Below the pieces are notes generated by a model, which saw only the letters and a list, made by a program, of their open reading frames with translations, did no database searches and was not told the origin of the DNA. Positions 24,870 to 34,329 of a stretch of DNA of 64,000 nt are shown piece by piece. The translations under genes and the position numbers were made by a program. The stretch's first letter is position 1. Every line of letters begins with the position of its first letter. This DNA comes from Adiantum capillus-veneris (taxonomy: Eukaryota; Streptophyta; Polypodiopsida; Polypodiales; Pteridaceae), in NCBI GenBank assembly GCA_014529385.2, contig CM043952.1, positions 150,379,057 through 150,443,056 of the forward strand, read 5' to 3'.

Positions 24870-25645
24870 AACCATTACAGAAAAATGGATTGGCTATATG
24901 CTGGCATAAATTGAAGAAAACTATTGAATTACCCATCCAACCTCCTCCAAGACCTTGTCCAAGGAATGAATCACCTCCTTATCACCTACCACTTGCTTTC
25001 AAGGACATCAAAAGAGTACTTATCTTGGATCTAGAGGGGTTACTTCTCAAGACAGTTGAAATGAAACATGGAGATTCTATGCCATCTTGGGCTCAACACA
25101 TGCGACTTGTGGAGGACAAAGATGAAGTTTATCATGTGGTGCGACCAGACGCACAAAGTTTTTTGGATTTTTGTGCTGAATACTTTGAGCTATGGATATG
25201 GAGTTGCTATAACTTAACAAGGGTGCAACGCATCACACAAAAGTGTTTTCCTGAGCAGTATACCAAGTTCAAGGTGTTTATGAGTAACAAAAATTGCCAA
25301 AATCCAAATATCATGTTAGGATTTACAAGGGTTTATCACAAAAATCTGAGTGATATTTGGAAGATATTTGAGGATTTGGATGCAAACAATACCTTAATTT
25401 TTGATGATACTCCATATAGGGTGATGTGGAACATGCCAGGGACATATCTTATATTTCCAAAGATGTGGAGGCAAACTTCCGAGCAACTTCAAAACTTCTT
25501 GCAGAGAACCATAATTCCATGGTTGGTAGGATGGTTGTATGCAAGAGATAAGAGAGTCTATACATACAACACAATTGTAAATCAGTATAGTGATTCTGAG
25601 ACAAATTATGTCCTTGGTGTGTACTTGTCAACACGAAAGCATTGA
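24870..25645 (+). CDS. FCP1-homology (HAD/TFIIF-CTD phosphatase-like) protein, copy 2
   Basis: The exon follows TTCTTTAATTTCAG, opens in phase 1 and reads PLQKNGLAICWHKL onward for about 258 codons to TGA at 25,643. The HAD core is complete in outline: motif I LILDLEGLLLKT, motif II region LWIWSCYNLTR, and motif III TLIFDDTPYRVMW. DLEG replaces DLNG of copy 1, so the second Asp of the classic DxDxT is again absent. It is shorter than copy 1, without the long acidic N-terminus or the basic C-terminal tail, and only moderately similar, so the duplication is old or the copies belong to different subfamilies. The TIIPWLVGWLYARD segment matches the end of the domain. It is likely a pseudo-phosphatase or an enzyme with altered catalysis; the function is unproven. 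Confidence 0.8.
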
Positions 25646-25770
25646 ATAAATATGGCTATAAGATGCTTTTTTTATTCTAGTGTATCTTTCAACATTTGTA
25701 TAATTCAATAAATATGGCTATAAGATGCTTTTTTTATTCTAGTGTGTATCTTTCAACATTTGTATAATTT
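25645..25770 (+). repeat. 62-bp tandem duplication of the stop/3'-UTR start of FCP1-like copy 2
   Basis: AATAAATATGGCTATAAGATG begins at 25,645, overlapping the TGA stop, and again at 25,707. The second copy has an extra GT. Each copy carries an AATAAA hexamer, so the potential polyadenylation signal is duplicated. A run of T follows at about 25,781. Confidence 0.85.
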
Positions 25771-25824
25771 GATATAGTCTTTTTTTTTTTTTAAAAGGTG
25801 TGTCAATTTTATGAACACTTGAAT

Positions 25825-25940
25825 GGAGTGCACCCTACTCTAAGGGGACTTCAATGTACTATTGGAGTGCATCCTATTGTAAGGGGACTCTGATGTATTG
25901 CTAGAGTGCACCCAAATTTTTGGGGACTCATTTTTTATTT
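25825..25940 (+). repeat. Three-copy 39-bp tandem repeat
   Basis: GGAGTGCACCC and its variants start at 25,825, 25,864 and 25,903, each followed by AAGGGGACT or TGGGGACT. I see no coding potential. Confidence 0.7.
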
Positions 25941-26469
25941 GATTGGGGCCTATGTTGGGTCATATAGTAAAAGAAATTCATTTTTTGTCAATTCATATCG
26001 AGGTTGCATTTATTTGGAACTATGAAAGAATTGATGTTTGATGTCAAAATAAAACTTGTAAGTGTGGATCAGAGAATTCATGGACTTTAAATATGTGAGA
26101 GGGATCTTTTTCTTGGGCACAAATGTTTGCTTCAAGAATTTTGTCATTACATACTTTATGTGAAAGAGTTTTAGAACCTAAAAGACTTTGAAAACAAAAC
26201 TATGGAATCTAAGTGCATGTATTCTTGAATGGCTTGAAAGTTGATGTATACATGCATGTCGCCTTGATGAAGATTTAGATCTGACAAGATGGAAAGATAT
26301 AATTCTTGGACGTTACCTTTGTCAATTTGGTAATAACATATTTAACTTTCTTTTAATATGGGTGGAAAATATATTATTATGTGCATTTGGAACCTAATTG
26401 CTTGACCTTCAAACCAAGATTCCTATGTTATTTTTCCATATACCTTTTTGTACTGAATTAAGATTGTGG

Positions 26470-28120
26470 ATGCAAGGTCCACCACTTGTTCAAGCTAGAT
26501 CTAAGAAAGTATATATACTGAGTCTTCAAACTAGTAAACCAAGGGAAGAGAGAAGCAGGGTCCATCACTTGTCCAAGCTCATCTCTAGACAACATAGAGA
26601 GATGTTATGTCTACTAATTGTCCAATATAGTCATGGAGAAATGATAGAAGGTTGATCCACTTGTCCAACCTATCATCTCTAGTAAAATGGGAGGTTTGGC
26701 CTTAAGATTCACCATGTAACCAACATATACTTCATTGTATTATGAAGAGTAGAAAAGAAAAGCTCCACCACTTGTCTAAGGTAGTTCCAAAATCAACATG
26801 GAGAGAAGAAAGCTTCACCATTTGTCCAAGATAGGTTCCATTAAAACATGGAAAACCTCATATATGTTGTACATGGAAGCTTTTTTCCAAGGTCCACCAC
26901 TTGTCCAAGCTAGGATCCATTAAAACATGGATAGAAACAAGGCTCCACAACTCGTCCAACCTTTATAGCTGCGAAATGTACCGGTTGTCTAAACTAGGCA
27001 TGGGAAAATAATAGAAGGTCCACCACTTATCCAATATATTATCTCTAATAGCATGGGAGGTTTGGTCTCAAGATTTAGGAATTGGCTGACCTGTATTTCA
27101 TTGTATTATGATGAATTTGGTTTTAAAGTCAACTACTTATCCAAGCTATAAGTTTATATCTTGAATGGTATTCCTTCCCATCACTTAGAAAACCAATGAT
27201 ATGTTGTACATGGGAGGGTTTGTTACAAGGTCCACCACTTGTCCAAGCTAGTTTCATTGAAACATGGATGAAGACAAGCTCCACCATTTGTTAAATCTAG
27301 ACTCCATTGAAATCTAGAAAATCCATTCTATGTTGTACATGGGGTTTTTGTTTTAAGGTCCAACACTTGTCCAAGCTAAGATCCATTGAAACATGGAGTA
27401 GAGAAACACTCCACCACTTGTCCAAGCTAGGCAACATTGATAGTAGTTGGTTTATTTTGAAGATCCACCACGTGTCTAAGCTAACTCTATTGAAACATAG
27501 AGAGAAGCAAAGGTCCACCAACTATTCAAGCTAGGCTCCATTGAAACATGGACAGAAGCAAGCTCCACCATTTCTCCAAGATAGACTCCATTGAAACATG
27601 GAGAGAATCAAAGGTCCACCATTTCTCCAAGCCAAGATCTAGTTGTCCAACCTATAAGGTTATATCTTAAACGGTAATCTTTCTAATCACTTGGAATACC
27701 CATGATATGTTTTACATGGGGGTTTTGTTCCAAGATCACCACTTGTCCAAGCTAACTCTATTGAAACATAGAGAGAAGCAAAGGTCCACCACTTGTCCAA
27801 GCTAGTCTCCATTGAAACAAGGAGAGAAGCAAGCTCCATCATTTCTCCAAGATAGGCTAGCATGGATAAGTGCACCTTGAAACCAACCTTCCTATGAGGC
27901 AATAGAGCATATGCTACATATTTTATGTATGCCCCATGCCTCAAATTAAGAAGTTATAGATTAGAAGTGGACCTTGCTTAAATGTCACATGCAATAAATT
28001 AAGGAAAAATAGCCAAGTGGATTGTATTCCTCAATGGATCCTTGCTTTCACAAGTTGTGAACCTTGAGTCACTTTTACATTAACTTGGACAAGTGGTGGA
28101 CCTAGAAACCAAGCTCTCCA
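26470..28120 (-). repeat. Minus-strand motif array, second block
   Basis: AAGGTCCACCACTTGTCCAA and CTCCATTGAAACATGGAG recur as in the first minus block. The left edge (26,495-26,635: CTAGACAACATAGAGAGATG, CTACTAATTGTCCA, GAGAAATGATAGAAGG) repeats the edge of the first minus block at 20,620-20,790. Near 28,090 a plus-oriented copy (CTTGGACAAGTGGTGGACC) ends the block. Confidence 0.85.
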
Positions 28121-28414
28121 TGTTGAGATAAGTTGTAGGTAGGACAGTAGAACATAGACAACGATAATGGATGCAATATACTCCTCTCCTAATAATCCAA
28201 TTGATTGAAACCATGATATTTTAGTTGTTTTCATTGTGTATTGTATGTGCATAAAGTGGAATGAGACCTTAAGAAAACTCAAATTTTTGACAAAATCTCT
28301 ATATTTTATACATGATATATTGAAAGTTGTCCAACCTGGGAATTGGGATTTTCCCACTTTACCTAATATGGTCTTTTTATATAATCACACTCATTGGGGA
28401 TTTTAATTTTCCTA

Positions 28415-28454
28415 GTGGGCCCGTCGGGCCATGCCTTTTACCCGGCGGGCCCAC
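28415..28454. repeat. GC-rich hairpin, 14-bp arms
   Basis: GTGGGCCCGTCGGG (28,415-28,428) and CCCGGCGGGCCCAC (28,441-28,454) pair at 13 of 14 positions around a 12-nt loop. It lies in a short GC-rich island (28,410-28,510) that repeats CCCGGCGGG. It may be part of a retroelement end, but no element boundaries are visible. Confidence 0.65.
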
Positions 28455-28519
28455 CGAGAAAATAAAAAACCCCGGCGGGACCCTCAGAGAATATGCTCTT
28501 ACCCGATGGGCTAACCGGC

Positions 28520-29450
28520 TCTATGGGTTTTTGCAGGTCATCATCAAAGTCATGTTAGCAATGAACATGATCACGTGTTTTTCTTCTATAATTACTAGAG
28601 TTATTAGCATAATCACACGATCGTGATCACGTCAATGAAATCCTTGGCCACTGACATGTTCAATGTGCCTGTGCAAGAGTACACTCATGATATAAACACC
28701 ATACTAGCACTACAAGGTAAGCTTAATGAAGCCTATGTTGAGCTATATATACAAAAAAAAAACAAGAGGAATTATTATAGAGGCTCAGATAACAAGGCCA
28801 GAAGCTCAGGAGACGAGGAGGCTATTGTTACCCCAATAATAGAAACTGGTTGATGCATATGAGGAGATAGCAATATCATATAGAGCCATAGAAACACATA
28901 AAGGAGTGATAGAAGATATGCAAGTAGTTTTCATGGATGTCGTCGACCAAGGATGATTGGGGTTCATACACAACATCCCTTGTTGGGGTCTTAGGGTAAT
29001 GCCTCTAATGGGGGTCTAAAGGAGCGCCCTGCTGTTGCCCCCAACGGAGGGTTGGGGAGCAATACCCGTGGCAACGAAATTAGGGGGCTGCCAGTAGACC
29101 TCGGCCCATATGATATGTGCCTACACCTATATATATATACACCACACTATAGGTACACGACATGCATACTTATACATAAAAGCAAGAATGTACATGAGCA
29201 TGTAAGTTTGTGTAGTTGACTTACTTGTGTTTTCTAATGAGGTCATTTCTTGCACTGATGTTTTCTTTGATATTATTTGGTTGCTTTCTGTCCAATGCAT
29301 CTCAAAATGTGATTTTAATTTTCTTTCTCAACAAAGGTATTGCAGCTTACTGACTTTTCTAATGGAGGTGATAGGTAAAACTCGGACATGCTCATAGATA
29401 ACACATGAAAAAGAACCTGTTGGGATGGATGAGAAAAGTTACAAATATAA
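28520..29450. other. Unassigned stretch with a second GC-rich block
   Basis: A short plus-strand frame at 28,623-28,853 (VQEYTHDINTILALQGKLNE) has protein-like composition but no family I recognise, and it stops in the sequence GGTTGA. A GC-rich piece at 28,980-29,100 starts with GGGGTCTTAGGGTAATGCC, like the block at 1466. TA microsatellite sequence follows at about 29,131. I see no convincing gene. Confidence 0.35.
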
Positions 29451-29452
29451 AG

Positions 29453-29740
29453 GGGTAAAAGCATGTTAACGTGTCACTGAATTTGATGTCCTGAACAATG
29501 CTAACTAGCACAATTTTGACATATGCTAACTATTACAATAACATGAGCTACATCTCCAAGATATATGATGTATGATATAACATTAGAAAGCTCTTGAAAC
29601 AAGGAATCAAAATGTACAACCTCCGACAAAATTTGATATTATTTGTAAAAATTTTACCAAACGCCCAATTATTTTAAGATGTGCTAATTTGAAAATGCTA
29701 ACTAGCACAAAAAGCACGTCACGTTAACATGCTTTCACCC
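29453..29740. mobile_element. MITE-like element, 288 bp, 21-bp terminal inverted repeats
   Basis: The left end (29,453-29,473) starts GGGTAAAAGCATGTTAACG. The right end (29,720-29,740), read on the other strand, starts GGGTGAAAGCATGTTAACG. The ends match at 20 of 21 positions. AAAG flanks both sides (29,449-29,452 and 29,741-29,744), consistent with a 4-bp target duplication. The interior is AT-rich with a repeated TGCTAACTAGCACAA (about 29,503 and 29,697) and no coding frame. The superfamily is not assigned. Confidence 0.7.
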
Positions 29741-29829
29741 AAAGAAGGACCAACTATCGTATTGATTTCACCTAGGCTACTGGTTGGACCTAGAATGCTA
29801 GCAATCTTTTATGTTATATATTGAGGTTG

Positions 29830-30000
29830 AGGTTGAAGTTGAGATTGGATAAGTGATGGACTTTGCTCTCATACAGTAACATCCCCTTCATGCACGGTTT
29901 CATATGTCTTCTTTACAAGTGGTTATATGTTGAGGTTGGACAAGTGGTGGATCTTGATCTCATACTATAACATATCTCTCATGCATGGTTTCATATTTTA
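29830..30000 (+). repeat. Plus-strand motif copies, right outlier
   Basis: Copies near 29,849 (GATTGGATAAGTGATGGACT) and 29,935 (GTTGGACAAGTGGTGGATC), each followed by CTCATAC-RTAACATMYC, show the orientation has returned to plus beyond the minus arrays. Confidence 0.65.
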
Positions 30001-30099
30001 TATGGCATAATTATCTTGAATTTTGGAAGATTGCTTTTTTTGAAAGCCCAGCTCAAATTTAAGTGGCATTATTTGAGTTGAGGCCATATTATTTGACTA

Positions 30100-30400
30100 T
30101 AGCTTAGAACTTTGAGTTTCACTCTGCTAGCAAGTTTAGATTTAGGCGTGATAGTTTGATTTGTGGCGATAAATTTTTAATTCAAAGTAGACTATGCTTA
30201 ATACTTGACTTTCAACGGGTTGAATTCAAGTGGAAAAATTTGATTTTATAAAAAGAAAATTTAAATTTTGAATCCAAGCAGGAAAATTTGAATTCAAGCA
30301 GAAATATTTAAATTCGAGTTGGAAAATTTGAATTCGAGCGAAAAAACTTGAATACGAGTAGGAAAGTTTGAATCTAGGCAAAACGATTTTAATTTAAGTT
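30100..30400. repeat. AT-rich 20-22 bp minisatellite with AATTTGAATTC units
   Basis: Units such as AAAATTTGAATTCAAGCAGG and AATTTGAATTCGAGC repeat with drift. Part of the block (TTTAGATTTAGGCGTGATAG near 30,140) resembles the minisatellite at 3,300-3,510 on the far side of the arrays. Confidence 0.6.
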
Positions 30401-30419
30401 CAAACCAAACAACACAAGT

Positions 30420-31110
30420 GGCTAGAGATGATAGTTGATGGTAGTTTGGACATGTGGTGGAGCTTGCATCAATTCTCCATGATAGCTTAGACCGTGGACC
30501 CTATGGCTCTCTATGCTTCAATGAAGCTTAGCTTGGATAAGTGGTGGACCTTATGGCTATTTCCCATGCCTAGCTTAGATTGAGGACCTTGTGGATTTCA
30601 ATGCTTTAATGGATCCACCTTCCGTTAACCGACCATTGCATCCATCTTCCAAGACTTGGTGAGAATGGCCAATTGGTGGATCTAAGGTCTAGCCATCCCG
30701 CACACTTTGTTTAAAATTGCAAGGTGGTGGATCAAGGAGACACCAACCACTGCATCTACCTTCCAAGACTTGGCTAGAATGGCCAAGTGGTGGATCCAAG
30801 GTCTATCTTTTCCACACAATCTGTTTAAAAATGATAGGTGTGGAAACCCAACTATTGTGTCCACCTTGTAAGACTTGGTTAGAATGTCCAAGTGGTGAAT
30901 CTTGGATGCAACCATCTTCAAGACTTGGTTGGAATGGCCAGGAGGTGAATCTAAGGTCTACCAATTCCACATATTTTGTTTAAATTTGGAAGCTAGTGGA
31001 TTTAGGAGACACCAGCCATTGCATCCACCTTCCAAAAGTTGGTTAGAATAGCCAAGTCTTGAATCTTGAATGCACTCGCCTTCCAAGTGGTTAGAATATC
31101 CAAGTGGCGG
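30420..31110 (+). repeat. Related array with GACTTGGTTAGAATGGCCAAG units
   Basis: After two plus-strand main-motif copies (30,448 and 30,533), units of the form CCACCTTCCAAGACTTGG ... GAATGGCCAAGTGGTGGATC recur near 30,645, 30,755, 30,860, 30,910, 31,025 and 31,075. The tail CCAAGTGGTGGATC overlaps the main motif GACAAGTGGTGGACC, so this may be a diverged branch of the same family. Confidence 0.7.
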
Positions 31111-31196
31111 GGATAAATTAAAAGAGGAGGAATCCCAATCTCTGAGACATCATATACAAGAGAATACTAAACTAAGCAATCAAATATAAAAATACT

Positions 31197-31422
31197 AAAA
31201 ACAATCTAACCCATTGTTGTCGACATCCAATAGTTTCAAGGAAAATATAGCCGTCCATGTACTAAATACTTTGCAGTTTATAGTTTTTCTTACAAATTGA
31301 GCAAACAAATACATGAAAAGTGAAAACAATCTGACCCATTGTTGTCAACATAAAATAGTTTCTAGGAAAATATAGTTAGTCATATACTAAATACTTAGCA
31401 AGTTAAAGTTTTCTTACAAGGC
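31197..31422. repeat. Two-copy repeat, about 98-bp units spaced 125 bp
   Basis: AACAATCTAACCCATTGTTG (from about 31,200) and AACAATCTGACCCATTGTTG (from about 31,325) each begin a diverged copy that ends near TTTTCTTACAA. No protein is visible. Confidence 0.65.
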
Positions 31423-31614
31423 AAAGCCAAAAGATTCAAAAGTCAATCCAATGAGCTCTCAGGATGGATGTTGCTATAATAAATCTAAATGCTAACAAAA
31501 ATTGGGTGCAATGGTGTCTAACACATAATCCCAAACACTAGGCTATAAGTAACCTAGAGATGTACACTTGTTTGAGTCCCTACAAGAGCCTAAAAAATTT
31601 TACCTTCAAGTTGG

Positions 31615-31977
31615 TCAAAGAAGCATGATGCATGAAATCATGAGCTTGTGAGTCCAACCCAACAATATGAATAAACACATAGTACATGTATTTGTATGGC
31701 ACATATGTCTACTTTTTGGATTCTCTCTTTTGCAAGTCCTCGCAAGATTGTGATCGAGTACGTGATCCCGTTTGCCATGAACCCCTTTGTGTTGGCATAG
31801 AAAACATGTGTTCCATTGCACACAATAATCACCTCTTTCACCAATTCGGGTCATAAGGGTGTCCCCCCAAATCAATCCTTGTTTTAAACTCTTTGTAAGC
31901 TTTGATCTCCCTTTAACAATCTTCCTATCCCTATACTTAGGCTTAAAGGAACTAGAAACTCTATTTCTTCTCTCCAA
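31615..31977 (-). CDS. Hypothetical Cys-rich open frame, weakly supported
   Basis: The 120-codon frame contains a Cys/His-rich centre (CVQWNTCFLCQHKG, later CHTNTCTMC) that could suggest metal binding, after a basic N-terminus (KPKYRDRKIVKGRSK). The spacing does not match a zinc-finger family I can name, and the last residues look like run-on. No splice sites or transcript signals support it. It could be part of an exon or chance. Confidence 0.2.
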   Translation of the reverse strand: MERRNRVSSSFKPKYRDRKIVKGRSKLTKSLKQGLIWGDTLMTRIGERGDYCVQWNTCFLCQHKGVHGKRDHVLDHNLARTCKRENPKSRHMCHTNTCTMCLFILLGWTHKLMISCIMLL

Positions 31978-31999
31978 CCATCGCTTACATTTGCATCTT

Positions 32000-33030
32000 A
32001 AGACCCTGGCTGAAGGACAAACCCATTTTCCTGCAAGTGTGTAATCTCATTTGGAAACAATTGTGTTCCTTACACTACAACCAAACCCTTGGAGCTGGAT
32101 CAGGTGGACCCACAATCATGTCGTGTATCTACCATGTATGCATGTTATTTGAGGTGAAAAGCCATGTAAAACCGTTAACCAAACCGCATGAATTTGACGT
32201 AGATATATGATACTTTCTATGTCCTCAAAGCACGGAGCTGCAACCCCATGTGTTAGATCAGCATTCCCCTCGTTGATGAATCGACCACATCTAGCTTTCT
32301 AGTCACTAACCATCTTAAAACAAGTCATCTTTCAACCATACATAATCTTAATATAAGCATTATATTTGACGCTTTTTGTAGCACTCCCATTGCCATGTCT
32401 GCGTCAACTACCTCATACAAGCTAGTTTTCTCATTGTATAGAATAGATGACGCGAGCTAGCATCTTTGGTCTCATACAAGTTATGTGTCGACACAAAAAT
32501 TTAGTATTACTCTTGCATTACAAATCTCCCTCCCCCAATGTCACATGTGATTCCCTCCATGCCATCCATGTCTCTAAACAAGCAATTTCTCCATTGACAC
32601 CATGGCTTGCCTTTCAAAATAAAGACAAATCTTCCTTACAAATGTTTGCTTGAAATGGTGCACTCTATTGACAATGTAGATAATAATTTGACGACCCATT
32701 ATATCTCCAATGCCCCTGTAGATGACGCCCCTTTGAGTTGTCAATTATGGCAGATGTTCTTAGAAGGTATGGTGGGTGCTTTTAAAATAAACTGTAAAAA
32801 TTGTACTCGATAAAATTCCTAATAAAAAGTTTTCCCTTAGGTGAAGTGAGCCATTTTGCAAAACTCAAATACCTAAGTAATAATTCACATGACATTTATT
32901 CAAACTTAACACAAACACGAAATTGCTCATATCTTCTTGGTGGCGCACATTAATGATCCATGATTATTAGATGAACAAGCGATATTTTTGTATTTTGTTT
33001 AAGAAAAAAACTCAAATTTCTCACACTTGA
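32000..33030. other. No recognised gene
   Basis: Short frames on both strands lack domains. The only repeat feature is the GA microsatellite that follows. Confidence 0.4.
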
Positions 33031-33035
33031 TAATT

Positions 33036-33062
33036 TGAGAGAGAGAGAGAGAGAGAGAGAGT
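33036..33062. repeat. (GA)n microsatellite
   Basis: Uninterrupted GA dinucleotides, followed by AG-rich sequence to about 33,135. Confidence 0.9.
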
Positions 33063-33220
33063 GGGAGAGAGTTAGAGAAAGAGAAAAGAGGGGAACATAG
33101 GGTGAGGAAGAATCATATGTAGAGAGAGAGATAGAGAATGAAAATTTTTCACATCATAGGAAAAATCTCAAGATACCTCCAAGATTGATGGGATGGGGCT
33201 TGAACTCAGGAACTTCAACG

Positions 33221-33222
<2 letters not shown>

Positions 33223-33260
<38 letters not shown>
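33223..33260. repeat. (GA)n microsatellite
   Basis: About 19 GA units. The minus-strand open frames spanning it (33,154-33,447) read Ser-Leu runs from the microsatellite and are not genes. Confidence 0.9.
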
Positions 33261-33263
<3 letters not shown>

Positions 33264-33449
33264 AGTGACGTTGTAGGAACAAATGCAAGAGACCTCCAGG
33301 ATCTAACGGACGGCGGTTGAGCCCAAGACTTGCATAGTACAAGAGGAAGAGAGAGGGACAGAGGGCGGAGGAGGTAGCGGAGCAAGTGGAGGTTTTTTGT
33401 GCGAGGGGGCGGAGGAGCGGCTCTATAGATATGTAGCATGGCAACATTG

Positions 33450-34310
33450 AATGTCTATAGATCAGTGCATGCTGACGTACAGTGTTCTACCTCAGGGTGA
33501 GTCAGCATGAGCTGTCTCAAAAGAAGCCTGCAACAATCCATCTTGTTCTTCATATATTTTAGTAGGAAGTCGTCTGTAGCAGGATTTTCGCATGCCGAGG
33601 GCTGCGAGCAGGTAACAAGCATGATGATAGGCTTCTCTGCGCCTCTAGATTTCAGCTTTGAATGGGCGCTCCGGCATTGAGAGTCCCAATCAGAGAACTT
33701 TATTATAGGCCTCCAAGAAGCCTTGCTATATCACTGCCTCCTAACCATGGGGAGGGTCCATGTTGAGTGATGCAGTGAGGGACAATGTAGGAGCATAGTT
33801 CATTGTCAGATTAAATTTGTGTCAACTTTACTTTAGTGCACTGTTTTGAATCGGCAGGTTTTGCATGAGCGCAAAACAAGTTTGGAGGCTTGGTTTATCA
33901 TTATGAGGAGCATGTCATTGACTACACATGGAGGATGTGAGAAGGGAATTAGGGCTTCAATTTGGTAGGGTTTGAAAATGTTTATGCCTGTTTTCATCCT
34001 TGTAGTAATGCACGCGCGCCAACGTGCATGCCGAGAGATAGTGTTTCTAAGCTACAGACAATAAATACCTATTGTTGGAAACAATTTCAAGCACTATTGT
34101 TTGTCGTTTGGCCGTTAAGGTTTCTAGGTTAAATTTGGTCTAAGAGTGATACTCTTAACAAGTTTATACCAAATTTATGCATAGATGCAGAAAATATGAG
34201 TCATACACTTAACAATTTTATACCAAATTTATACCTAGAGACAGTAAATATGAGTCAAATCGATGACCATCCTAAATTGGGAAATATATGTTTAAATTTG
34301 TTTAATGTTT
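33450..34310. other. No recognised gene
   Basis: Mixed-composition sequence with no long open frame or repeat that I could classify. Confidence 0.4.
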
Positions 34311-34329
34311 GGATAGAAACACATATTGA

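Noticed and set aside
32447-32813. Plus-strand short frames as exons
   Set aside because: No domain, no good splice pair and no similarity between neighbouring frames.
33154-33447. Ser-Leu-rich minus-strand open frames
   Set aside because: They read a (GA)n microsatellite.
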